DNA from: Azospirillum formosense
GTDB taxonomy: Bacteria > Pseudomonadota > Alphaproteobacteria > Azospirillales > Azospirillaceae
Assembly: GCF_040500525.1 (NCBI RefSeq)
Contig: NZ_CP159405.1
Span: 124,001-188,000 of the forward strand
Direction: 5' to 3'
DNA: 64,000 bases
Made by a program: the position numbers and the translations under genes. Positions 8,500 through 15,898 of this stretch are shown one piece after another. Numbering within the stretch: position 1 is the first letter of the stretch; each line of letters starts with the position of its first letter. The notes under the pieces are model-generated. The model was not told the origin of the DNA. It saw only the letters and a list, made by a program, of their open reading frames with translations, and did no database searches.

Positions 8500-8724
8500 T
8501 CAGCGCCCGCGGCCCGGGGCGAAGGGATTCGGCAAGGGCGAGCCGAACGCCGCCCGCCGAGCGTCCCGCCACGCGACGTCGTTGCCGACGCCGCTGTGGG
8601 CGGCGGACACCGACACCACCTGGCTCTGGTGGCGCAGCCAGCCGCGCAGCTTTTCCTCGAACCGGTGGGCGTCCTGGGCGTCGGCAACCTCCAGCTCCAT
8701 CGTCATCTGCAGCTCGGTCTTCAT
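8500..8724 (-). CDS. Hypothetical protein, 74 residues
   Basis: Begins MKTELQMTMELEVADAQDAH, preceded by a strong AGAGGAGG ribosome site, which decides the start. The N-terminal half reads like a small alpha/beta domain (a strand followed by a helix, FEEKLRGWLRHQ). The C-terminal part is polar and probably flexible. I do not recognise it. It lies just beyond the phaR terminator, so it is probably transcribed on its own. Confidence 0.5.
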   Translation of the reverse strand: MKTELQMTMELEVADAQDAHRFEEKLRGWLRHQSQVVSVSAAHSGVGNDVAWRDARRAAFGSPLPNPFAPGRGR

Positions 8725-8780
8725 GGCGTTCCTCCTCTGGACCGTTCCGTTGAACAAACAGCCGGGCGTGCCACTGGTGC

Positions 8781-8818
8781 CGAAAAAAACAGAAAAGGGC
8801 GGGGAACTTTCCCCGCCC
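8781..8818 (-). terminator. Intrinsic terminator of phaR
   Basis: A nine-base GC-rich stem (GGGCGGGGA and TCCCCGCCC) with a short loop. On the minus strand it is followed by TTTTCTGTTTTTTT. It lies about 50 bases past the phaR stop. Confidence 0.85.
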
Positions 8819-8870
8819 TGCGCCACGGAACCAATGAAGCGATGACCTTCGAGGCGGCAGGCGCCGCCGC

Positions 8871-9533
8871 TCACTTCCCTTCGGGCTTCGCCGGGCGCGC
8901 CGGCTTGGCGATGCTGGCGATCTGCTTCTGCAGGTCGTCGATCTGCTTCTGAAGCTCTTCATAGGTGTGGGTGGCCGCCGCCGCGCCGTTGGGCGGAACG
9001 GCGGACGGGCCGGGGGCCGCCGGGCGGGGCGGGGCGGCGGGATGCTCGCCGGGCTGCCCGTCCTCGGCGCCGCCGAAGGGCGAGAACATGCGCATGGCCC
9101 GTTCGAACATCGCCATGTTCTGCTTGCCGACCTCCTCCAGCCGGCCGAAGGGGAACATCCCGCCCAGCGTGTTCTGGAAATAGTCGCGCATCTGCTCCTG
9201 GTTGCGCGAGAAGGACTGCATCGAATATTCGAGGTAGCGCGGCACCATCCACTGCATGTTGTCGCCATAGAATCCGATGAGCTGGCGCAGGAAGCTGATC
9301 GGCAGCAGGTTCTGGCCCTTGCTCTCCTCCTCCACGATGATCTGCGTCAGCACCGAGCGGGTAATGTCCTCCCCGGTCTTCGCGTCATAGACCACAAAGT
9401 CGAGGCCGTCCTTGACCATCTGACAGAGATGGTCGAGCGTCACGTAGCTGCTGGTCGCCGTGTTGTAGAGCCGCCGGTTGGCGTACTTCTTGATCGTGAT
9501 CGTCGCGGACTTCTGGTCTTCCTTGTCGGCCAT
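8871..9533 (-). CDS. phaR: Polyhydroxyalkanoate synthesis repressor PhaR
   Basis: 220 residues. The N-terminal PHB/PHA accumulation regulator domain is clear (IKKYANRRLYNTATSSYVTLDHLCQMV, then DFVVYDAKTGEDITRSVLTQII). A second conserved block follows (LPISFLRQLIGFYGDNMQWMVPRYLEYSM). The C-terminus is proline/alanine-rich and ends in a short coiled coil (YEELQKQIDDLQKQIASIA). PhaR binds DNA and PHB granules and represses phasin and sometimes synthesis genes. The start at 9533 (MADKEDQK) is favoured over the in-frame TTG at 9548. It is divergent from the phaC unit, so the 200-base gap may hold a PhaR-controlled promoter. Confidence 0.93.
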   Translation of the reverse strand: MADKEDQKSATITIKKYANRRLYNTATSSYVTLDHLCQMVKDGLDFVVYDAKTGEDITRSVLTQIIVEEESKGQNLLPISFLRQLIGFYGDNMQWMVPRYLEYSMQSFSRNQEQMRDYFQNTLGGMFPFGRLEEVGKQNMAMFERAMRMFSPFGGAEDGQPGEHPAAPPRPAAPGPSAVPPNGAAAATHTYEELQKQIDDLQKQIASIAKPARPAKPEGK

Positions 9534-9735
9534 CGCTGTTTCTTTCAAGAAGGGTCGTGCGGCGGGTATGTTCCAGATATAAGGACTACTCGAAGGAATG
9601 CACCCTGTCCAGTGCTGTGCCGCAGCGCTGCGACCGCAGGTGGACGCACCCCCGATAATTCGGGATTCGCGGCATTTTCGATCGGTCCTTCGCGGCTCTG
9701 GTCAAGCGCACCGCCTCCCCCATATACTCGCGGCC

Positions 9736-10239
9736 ATGGCCGAATCGTCCGAATCCGACACCCCGTCCCTGGAAACGCTCGCGCAACGGTACCTCGACCT
9801 GTGGCAGGAACAATGGGCGGCCTGCGCCGCCGATCCAGAGATGGCCGATGCCGCCGCCCGCCTGTTCCAGATGATGGCGCAGGGCGCCGCGGCGATGGCG
9901 CCCTTCGTCCTGGGGCCGGGCGGCTTCGCCTACGCCAGCGCGCCGGGCACGGGCTGGAATCCGACCCCGGCCTCATCCCACCCGTCGTCCGAGGGAGAGC
10001 CGCGTGACCGGGGACAACGCCACGACGCCCCCGCCGCCCAACCCCACCCAACGGCTGGGGCCGCGGCCCCTGGCGCTGCATCTGGCGACGGTGGCGGCGA
10101 CGCTGCTCAGCTCCTCGGCCGCATTGCCGCACTTGAGGAACGGCTCGCTGCCATGGAAGCCGCATCTGCGGGAGCGGGCGGAGGACCTGCGCCGGCGGAT
10201 CGCCGCAACCGACGCGGACGCGTTCGCCCGGGCGGTTGA
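9736..10239 (+). CDS. Small coiled-coil protein overlapping phaC out of frame; PhaE-like candidate
   Basis: 167 residues from the ATG at 9736. The N-terminal part (TLAQRYLDLWQEQWAACAADPEMADAAARLFQMM) is helical with Trp spacing like phasin/PhaE-type proteins. A proline/alanine-rich linker follows, then a short leucine-zipper-like segment (LLGRIAALEERLAAMEAA). The last 236 bases are shared with phaC in a different frame, yet the coiled coil falls inside this overlap, which argues the frame is used. The family resemblance is my inference from pattern, not a firm match. Confidence 0.45.
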   Translation: MAESSESDTPSLETLAQRYLDLWQEQWAACAADPEMADAAARLFQMMAQGAAAMAPFVLGPGGFAYASAPGTGWNPTPASSHPSSEGEPRDRGQRHDAPAAQPHPTAGAAAPGAASGDGGGDAAQLLGRIAALEERLAAMEAASAGAGGGPAPADRRNRRGRVRPGG

Positions 10240-11257
10240 CCGGGAGGTCCGCCGCCAGCTCAACCTCGCCCTGACGGGGATCGAGCGCTACCGCCACCAC
10301 CCCTACCGCCGCGACCTTCCCGACCCGCCCGTGCTGTGGACGGAAGGGGCGTCCCGCCTGCTCGACTACGGCGCCCTCGGCCCAGCGACCGGCGCGCCGG
10401 CGCTGTTCGTGCCGTCGCTGGTCAACCGCCATTACATCCTCGACCTGTCGGCGCGCAAAAGCCTGATGCGCTGGCTGGCCGCGCAGGGGCTGCGACCCTT
10501 CCTGATCGACTGGGGCACGCCCGGCCCGCTGGAGCGGCGCTACAGCCTGACCGACTACATCGCCGGCCGGCTGGAGCGGGCGCTGGCCGCGGTGGTGGAA
10601 GAGGTGGGCCGGCCGGTTCCGGTGGTCGGCTATTGCATGGGCGGGCTGCTCGCCACCGCGCTGGCGCAGCGCCGCCCCAAGGAGGTGGCGGCGCTCGGCC
10701 TGCTCGCCACCCCTTGGGACTTCCACGCCGAGGACGCGGGCATGGCGCGGCGCGCCGCCGCCGTCTTCCAGCCCTTCGGCCCGCTGCTCGACGCCTGGGG
10801 CGAGCTGCCGGTGGACGTTCTCCAAGGGCTGTTCGCCCAGCTCGACCCGCTGCTGGCGCTGAAGAAGTTCTCGCAGTTCGCCCGCATGGAGCCGGACAGC
10901 CGCGCCGCGCTCGCCTTCGTGTCGCTGGAGGACTGGCTGAACGACGGGGTGCCGCTGGTCGCCGGGGTGGCGCGCGACACGCTGGCCGGCTGGTACGGGC
11001 GCAACGACACGGCGCGCGGCGACTGGATGGTCGCCGGCCAGCCGGTGGAGCCGGCGCGGTTGCGCATGCCCGTCCTGGCGCTCATCCCGGAGCGCGACCG
11101 CATCGTTCCGCCCGCCTCCGCGATGGCCTTGGCAAGATCAATCGACCGCGCGCAAATGATCAGGCCGCCGCTCGGCCATATTGGCATGGTGGTCAGCGCC
11201 GGAGCCGAAACAGGCGTTTGGCGCCCCCTGGCCGAATGGCTTAGTGCGGCAGGATAA
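10004..11257 (+). CDS. phaC: Poly(3-hydroxyalkanoate) polymerase, short form
   Basis: 417 residues, an alpha/beta-hydrolase-fold PHA synthase. The lipase-like box is GYCMGG with the nucleophile Cys211. The Asp (IPERDRIVPP) and His (PLGHIGMVV) of the triad are also present. It polymerises 3-hydroxyacyl-CoA into PHB. At 417 residues it is closer to class III/IV synthases (about 360), which need a partner subunit, than to class I (about 590). A GTG start at 10004 with GAGGGAGAG upstream decides the start, although it lies inside the preceding gene. phaA and phaB follow. Confidence 0.85.
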   Translation: MTGDNATTPPPPNPTQRLGPRPLALHLATVAATLLSSSAALPHLRNGSLPWKPHLRERAEDLRRRIAATDADAFARAVDREVRRQLNLALTGIERYRHHPYRRDLPDPPVLWTEGASRLLDYGALGPATGAPALFVPSLVNRHYILDLSARKSLMRWLAAQGLRPFLIDWGTPGPLERRYSLTDYIAGRLERALAAVVEEVGRPVPVVGYCMGGLLATALAQRRPKEVAALGLLATPWDFHAEDAGMARRAAAVFQPFGPLLDAWGELPVDVLQGLFAQLDPLLALKKFSQFARMEPDSRAALAFVSLEDWLNDGVPLVAGVARDTLAGWYGRNDTARGDWMVAGQPVEPARLRMPVLALIPERDRIVPPASAMALARSIDRAQMIRPPLGHIGMVVSAGAETGVWRPLAEWLSAAG

Positions 11258-11369
11258 CCGCAGCCAGTCAGGTGTCTTGCATTGCGGGAAATCCGCGCAT
11301 AAGGTTTTTCCCACTCCGTGCGGCCCACTGACACGATAATAAAACTGACAAAATCTGAGGAGCGTCAAC

Positions 11370-12545
11370 ATGACCGAGGTTGTGATCGCCAGCGCAGCGC
11401 GTACTCCCATCGGAAGCTTCAACGGGGCGCTCAGCGCCGTGCCGGCCCATTACCTGGGTGAGGTCGCCATCCGTGAAGCGCTGAGCCGCGCCAAGACCGA
11501 CGCCGCGGAGGTGAACGAGGTCATCCTGGGCCAGATCCTGACCGCCGGTCAGGGCCAGAACCCGGCCCGCCAAGCCGCCGTCAACGCCGGCATCCCGGCC
11601 TCCGCCACCGCCTTCGGCATCAACCAGCTCTGCGGCTCGGGTCTGCGCTCGGTGGCGCTCGGCTACCAGGCGATCCGCAACGGCGACGCCGACATCATGG
11701 TCGTCGGCGGCCAGGAGAGCATGAGCCAGGCCCCGCATGTCATGCATCTGCGCAACGGCGTCAAGATGGGCGCCGCCGAGATGCTCGACACCATGCTGAA
11801 GGACGGCCTGTGGGACGCCTTCAAGGGCTATCACATGGGCACGACGGCCGAGAACGTCGCCCAGAAGTGGCAGCTGACCCGCGAGGAGCAGGACGCCTTC
11901 GCCGCCGCCTCGCAGCAGAAGGCCGAGGCCGCCCAGAAGTCGGGCCGCTTCAAGGACGAGATCATCCCGGTCACCATCAAGGGCCGCAAGGGCGACATCA
12001 TCGTCGCCGACGATGAGTATCCGAAGCACGGCACCACGGCGGAATCGCTGGCCAAGCTGCGCCCGGCCTTCTCCAAGGAGGGCACGGTGACCGCCGGCAA
12101 CGCGTCGGGCATCAACGACGGCGCCGCCGCGCTGGTCCTGATGACCGCCGAGAACGCCGCCCGCCGCGGCCTGACCCCGCTGGCCCGCATCGTCTCCTGG
12201 GCGACCGCCGGCGTCGATCCGGCGATCATGGGCACCGGCCCGATCCCGGCCTCCCGCCTCGCCCTGGAGAAGGCCGGCTGGAAGCACGAGGACCTGGACC
12301 TGATCGAGGCGAACGAGGCCTTCGCCGCGCAGGCCCTGGCCGTCAACAAGGACCTTGGCTGGGACACTTCCAAGGTCAACGTCAACGGCGGCGCCATCGC
12401 GCTCGGCCACCCGGTCGGCGCCTCGGGCGCCCGCGTCCTGACCACCCTGCTCTATGAGATGCAGAAGCGCGACGCCAAGAAGGGCCTCGCCACCTTGTGC
12501 ATCGGCGGCGGCATGGGCATCGCCCTCACCGTCGAGCGGGGCTGA
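11370..12545 (+). CDS. phaA: Acetyl-CoA acetyltransferase (beta-ketothiolase)
   Basis: 391 residues, full thiolase length. The acylated Cys88 is in [10 protein letters not shown]. The active-site His is in [17 protein letters not shown], and the second Cys is in [15 protein letters not shown] near the C-terminus. It condenses two acetyl-CoA to acetoacetyl-CoA, the first step of PHB synthesis. GAGGAG precedes the ATG. A terminator-like hairpin separates it from phaB, so phaB may also have its own promoter or be expressed by read-through. Confidence 0.95.
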   Translation: MTEVVIASAARTPIGSFNGALSAVPAHYLGEVAIREALSRAKTDAAEVNEVILGQILTAGQGQNPARQAAVNAGIPASATAFGINQLCGSGLRSVALGYQAIRNGDADIMVVGGQESMSQAPHVMHLRNGVKMGAAEMLDTMLKDGLWDAFKGYHMGTTAENVAQKWQLTREEQDAFAAASQQKAEAAQKSGRFKDEIIPVTIKGRKGDIIVADDEYPKHGTTAESLAKLRPAFSKEGTVTAGNASGINDGAAALVLMTAENAARRGLTPLARIVSWATAGVDPAIMGTGPIPASRLALEKAGWKHEDLDLIEANEAFAAQALAVNKDLGWDTSKVNVNGGAIALGHPVGASGARVLTTLLYEMQKRDAKKGLATLCIGGGMGIALTVERG

Positions 12546-12585
12546 CGAAAAGCGGGCCGTTCCCTCCGGGGTGCGGCCCGTTTCG
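12546..12585 (+). terminator. Hairpin between phaA and phaB
   Basis: An inverted repeat (CGAAAAGCGGGCCG and CGGCCCGTTTCG, one bulge) directly after the phaA stop, ending in TTTCG. It could reduce transcription into phaB. Confidence 0.6.
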
Positions 12586-12643
12586 TATGTGCGCCTACAG
12601 AAACCGATAAAGAATCCAACACCAAGCTTTGGGGGAGGAGCCA

Positions 12644-13366
12644 ATGGCTCGAGTTGCAGTCGTCACGGGCGGAACGCGCGGTATCGGCGAAGCCATCTCC
12701 GTCGCGTTGAAGAACGCCGGCTATGTCGTCGCCGCCAACTACGCCGGCAATGATGAGAAGGCGAAGGAATTCTCGGCCCGCACGGGCATCGCGGTCTACA
12801 AGTTCGACGTGTCGGACTTCGACGCCGTGAAGGATGGCATCGCGAAGATCACCGCCGAACTCGGGCCGGTGGACGTGGTGGTCAACAACGCGGGCATCAC
12901 CCGCGACGGCGTGATCCACCGCATGACCCCGCAGCAGTGGAACGACGTCATCGCGACGAACCTCACCTCCTGCTTCAACCTCTGCCGCAACGTCATCGAC
13001 GGCATGCGCGAGCGCGGCTTCGGCCGCATCGTCAACATCGGCTCGGTGAACGGGCAGGCCGGCCAGTACGGTCAGGTGAACTACGCCGCCGCCAAGTCGG
13101 GCATCCACGGCTTCACCAAGGCGCTGGCCCAGGAGGGCGCGGCCAAGGGCGTCACCGTCAACGCCATCGCGCCGGGCTACATCGACACCGACATGGTGCG
13201 CGCGGTGCCGCCCAACGTGCTGGAGAAGATCGTCGCCCGCATCCCGGTCGGCCGTCTCGGCAAGGCCGAGGAGATCGCCCGCGGCGTGCTGTTCCTGGTC
13301 GGCGACGACGCCGGCTTCATCACCGGCTCGACCCTGTCGATCAACGGCGGCCAGCACATGTACTGA
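12644..13366 (+). CDS. phaB: Acetoacetyl-CoA reductase
   Basis: 240 residues, a short-chain dehydrogenase. The cofactor loop is TGGTRGIGEAI, with NNAG (VVNNAGITRDG) next, then the Ser/Tyr/Lys site (NIGSVNGQAGQYGQVNYAAAKSG). It reduces acetoacetyl-CoA to (R)-3-hydroxybutyryl-CoA, generally with NADPH, supplying PhaC. The ATG at 12644 has GGGGGAGGAG upstream and gives the standard PhaB N-terminus. Confidence 0.94.
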   Translation: MARVAVVTGGTRGIGEAISVALKNAGYVVAANYAGNDEKAKEFSARTGIAVYKFDVSDFDAVKDGIAKITAELGPVDVVVNNAGITRDGVIHRMTPQQWNDVIATNLTSCFNLCRNVIDGMRERGFGRIVNIGSVNGQAGQYGQVNYAAAKSGIHGFTKALAQEGAAKGVTVNAIAPGYIDTDMVRAVPPNVLEKIVARIPVGRLGKAEEIARGVLFLVGDDAGFITGSTLSINGGQHMY

Positions 13367-13425
13367 TCGGCCGGTGCCTTGACTCCCGGGTCTGCGGACC
13401 CGTTTGAAGCGACACGACGCCTTCG

Positions 13426-13462
13426 CCCCTCTCCCGCGCCCGCGGGGGAGGGGTTTTTCTTT
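13426..13462 (+). terminator. Intrinsic terminator of phaB
   Basis: A GC-rich stem (CCCCTCTCCCGCG and CGGGGGAGGGG) followed by TTTTTCTTTTCC, about 60 bases after the phaB stop. Confidence 0.85.
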
Positions 13463-13660
13463 TCCTCGCGCCCAAATTGCCGCCCGGGTCCGGTGCCGGG
13501 TGACTGGATGCGGCGATTCATTTTGAGTTGCAGCGTAAAAAATAGAGAACTCTCATAAACTATATGCATACTCTGATATGCACGCTTTAGGTGTAGACTC
13601 AAGCGACCGAAAAAATTAAAACTGAATTCGAGAAATCTTCGAGTTCATACAGGCTAAGAA

Positions 13661-14131
13661 ATGAAAAAACAAACTGCGGGAATTGCGACCCTTCGTGTTG
13701 CCGTCTTGACGCTGGCGCTGGCTGGTTGCGCGACGGCGGAGCAGCACCGGGCGGCTGTGGCGAACAATTCAAATGATCGGGTGACGGTTGGCACGGTCCA
13801 GCGCGAAATTCGCGTTGGCATGTCTTCCGCGGACGTCGTCCAGGTTCTGGGGTCTCCGAACATGGTGACCACGGACGAGCAGCGGCGTGAAAGCTGGGTC
13901 TACGACAAAATCTCGACGGAAACGGCTTATTCCACGTCCCAGGGGGGCGTTTCCGCTTTGGTCCTTGGGGGCGTCTTGGGGCCGGCCGGACTCCTGGGGG
14001 CGGGCGTTTCGCCGGGCTACGGTGAGGCCAGCGGCGCGAAGTCGGTAACGCAGCGCACTCTGACGATCATCATAAAGTTCGACAACGCTCAGCGCGTTCG
14101 GGACTTTGCCTATCGCACGTCGAGCTTCTGA
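13661..14131 (+). CDS. BamE/OmlA-like small lipoprotein
   Basis: 156 residues. It has a lipoprotein signal with lipobox LAGC (Cys near residue 24). The next part resembles the SmpA/OmlA fold: VTVGTVQREIRVGMSSADVVQVLGSPNMVTTDEQRRESWVYDK, the typical pattern of a short helix, a GSP turn and a tryptophan strand. A glycine-rich hydrophobic segment (GGVSALVLGGVLGPAGLLGAG) and a last strand (TIIIKFDNAQRVRDFAYRTS) follow. It is the first of three lipoprotein genes in a probable operon. The leader, about 13515-13660, is markedly AT-rich compared with surroundings. Confidence 0.7.
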   Translation: MKKQTAGIATLRVAVLTLALAGCATAEQHRAAVANNSNDRVTVGTVQREIRVGMSSADVVQVLGSPNMVTTDEQRRESWVYDKISTETAYSTSQGGVSALVLGGVLGPAGLLGAGVSPGYGEASGAKSVTQRTLTIIIKFDNAQRVRDFAYRTSSF

Positions 14132-14145
14132 GCGGGGTCCTTGTG

Positions 14146-14673
14146 ATGAAGAAGACGATCGCGGCAACTCTGGCTGCTGCCTTTCTGATGACCGGCTGTC
14201 AGCAGACCATTCCCAAGGAAGCCCTTCAGCTGTCCCATGAAAGCCTGCAGCAGCGGCAAATGCAAACGCGCCGCTTCGACACCAGTGAGGAAGCCAAACT
14301 GCTTCAGGCGAGCGCTGCGGTCATTCAGGACCTTGGCTTCACCATTGACGAGAGCACGGTTCCCGCCGGCCTGATCGTCGGCTCCAAAGACCGTGACGCG
14401 ACCGAGGCCGGGCAGGTCGCCGGCGCGGTCGTCATGGCCGTCCTGTTCGGTGCGAACGCGATGCAGTTTGACACCAAGCAGAAAATCCGCGTCAGCCTCG
14501 TGACTCGGCCGATAGACGATCAGAAGACGGCCGTCCGGGTTACCTTCCAGCGCATTGTCTGGAACAACCACAATGTGGTGTCGAAGATCGAAGGGCTGAC
14601 CGATCCGGTGATGTACCAGCAGTTCTTTGACAAACTCTCCCAATCCGTGTTCCTGACGGCCAACGAGATTTGA
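14146..14673 (+). CDS. Putative lipoprotein, paralogue of the next gene
   Basis: About 175 residues with lipobox FLMTGC. The mature part contains QMQTRRFDTSEEAKLLQASAAVIQDLGFTIDES, which matches QVRSYQTRAYDTTDQPKMLRTIIATLQDLGFVVDKA in the next gene, and a shared C-terminal pattern (YQQFFDKLSQSVFL versus YQSFFDALSKAMFL). A GTG at 14143 directly before the ATG is an alternative start. The function is unknown. The upstream gene ends 14 bases before it, so the two are probably co-transcribed. Confidence 0.65.
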   Translation: MKKTIAATLAAAFLMTGCQQTIPKEALQLSHESLQQRQMQTRRFDTSEEAKLLQASAAVIQDLGFTIDESTVPAGLIVGSKDRDATEAGQVAGAVVMAVLFGANAMQFDTKQKIRVSLVTRPIDDQKTAVRVTFQRIVWNNHNVVSKIEGLTDPVMYQQFFDKLSQSVFLTANEI

Positions 14674-15104
14674 TGATCATGAAGAAGTTTTTTGCTTTTC
14701 CGTTGATCGCCCTGGCGATGACCGTCAGCGCCTGCCAGACGGACTCGCGCAGCCAGGTCCTCGAAACCTCCAAATCGCAGGTTCAGGTTCGCTCCTATCA
14801 GACGCGGGCCTACGACACCACCGACCAGCCGAAGATGCTGCGCACCATCATCGCGACGCTTCAGGACTTGGGCTTCGTGGTGGACAAGGCGGATGCGACG
14901 CTCGGGACCGTCAGCGCCACGAAGCTGAACGGCTATCTCCTGCGGATCACGGTGACCACCCGGGCTCGCGGCACCACGCAGACGCTCGTCCGGGCCAACG
15001 CCCAGTACAACATCACGCCCGTCGAAGATCCGGCGCCCTACCAGAGCTTTTTCGACGCCCTGTCCAAGGCGATGTTCCTGGAGGGGCATCAGGTCGACGC
15101 CTGA
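14673..15104 (+). CDS. Putative lipoprotein, paralogue of the previous gene
   Basis: 143 residues with lipobox VSAC (SAC QTDS). It repeats the architecture of the previous gene in shorter form: a YDTTDQ/KMLR segment, QDLGFVVDKADATLGTVSATK and a final PYQSFFDALSKAMFLEGHQ. The ATG overlaps the previous stop codon by one base (TGATG), indicating translational coupling. Function unknown. The duplication next to a BamE-like gene suggests an envelope complex, which is inference. Confidence 0.65.
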   Translation: MIMKKFFAFPLIALAMTVSACQTDSRSQVLETSKSQVQVRSYQTRAYDTTDQPKMLRTIIATLQDLGFVVDKADATLGTVSATKLNGYLLRITVTTRARGTTQTLVRANAQYNITPVEDPAPYQSFFDALSKAMFLEGHQVDA

Positions 15105-15156
15105 CGACTGCCGGCCGCGGCCTTCATCATGGTGGAGGCCGCCGCGCCGGGAACCC

Positions 15157-15193
15157 GGAAAAGCGAAACCCCCGCGCGGGGGGCGGGGGTTTC
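15157..15193 (-). terminator. Intrinsic terminator of the candidate ncRNA
   Basis: An 11-base stem (GAAACCCCCGC and GCGGGGGTTTC, 15165-15193). On the minus strand it is followed by GCTTTTCC; on the plus strand there is no T tract. It may also stop the rightward lipoprotein operon. Confidence 0.7.
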
Positions 15194-15425
15194 AGCGGCT
15201 GTGCCAGGACATCCGCAATGGTTGAGCCGTCTCAACGGCAATGTTCAGAAATGTGTGGCCGAACAGGTCGGCTTCCTCAAGTAAGCGCAGGTGGACTCAT
15301 GATGATCACACCCTCCTGGCTACGGGAACATTTGCTGTGATGAGAAGCTGGCTTTTGGGCCAACTTGATGCGGTGTCCACCGCGTCTTCACCTCAACCAG
15401 TGTTGCTCTGAGAGATAGCCTGCTC
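15160..15425 (-). ncRNA. Candidate structured non-coding RNA
   Basis: A gene-free stretch whose minus strand is rich in perfect short hairpins in order: GCGGTG-GA-CACCGC, TGGC-CCAAAA-GCCA, ATCACA paired with TGTGAT across a 30-base loop, GCCGA-CCTGT-TCGGC, and GCCGT-TGAG-ACGGC. Outer segments GCAA..GGTTGAG and CTCAACC..TTGC can close the whole unit. It ends at an intrinsic terminator, and TTGACA at 15445-15440 could be a -35 element, although the -10 is imperfect. It does not show the signatures of 6S, RNase P, SRP RNA or tmRNA that I know. Strand and ends are inferred. Confidence 0.45.
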
Positions 15426-15491
15426 TTCCTGGCGGGGGTTGTCAATACCCGAACTGCGGTCCCGTTGCCGCTTGATGACGGGTTTGTGACG

Positions 15492-15893
15492 TCACTTGAA
15501 CTGGAAGCCGACCGGGCGCTTGTCGTCCAGCGAGACCACCGCGCAGCCGCCCAGCGCCGGGCCGACCGACAGCTCGCCGTAGGCGGTGACCGCCCCCTCC
15601 TCCTTCAGGCGGCCGACGAAACCGCCGCCGTCGCTGCGGGCGACCCAGGCGAAGGGAATCCAGGTCTGGCGCACCGGCTGGCCGCCGGCGCGGACCACCG
15701 CGGTGAAGGCCTCGGCGGTCGGGGTGCCCGGCGGGAAGACGGCGAGCACCGTGCCGCCATCCTCCTCGTTCAGCGCCGCCTGCTTCAGCGCCACCCCCGT
15801 CACCACCGCCCAGATGACCAGCGCCAGCGCGCCGAGCGCCAGCGCAAAGCCGTGGCCGAAACCGGGAGAGGAGGCGGGCGCTGGAGTCGTCAT
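15492..15893 (-). CDS. Small membrane-anchored protein coupled to the MFS gene
   Basis: 133 residues with a single N-terminal hydrophobic segment (GFALALGALALVIWAVVTGVAL) followed by a periplasmic-looking domain (EEDGGTVLAVFPPGTPTAEAFTAVVRAGGQPVRQTWIPFAWVARSDGGGFV). I do not recognise a family. Its ATG lies five bases past the stop of the upstream MFS gene, so the two are translationally coupled and probably function together. Confidence 0.6.
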   Translation of the reverse strand: MTTPAPASSPGFGHGFALALGALALVIWAVVTGVALKQAALNEEDGGTVLAVFPPGTPTAEAFTAVVRAGGQPVRQTWIPFAWVARSDGGGFVGRLKEEGAVTAYGELSVGPALGGCAVVSLDDKRPVGFQFK

Positions 15894-15898
15894 GACCG

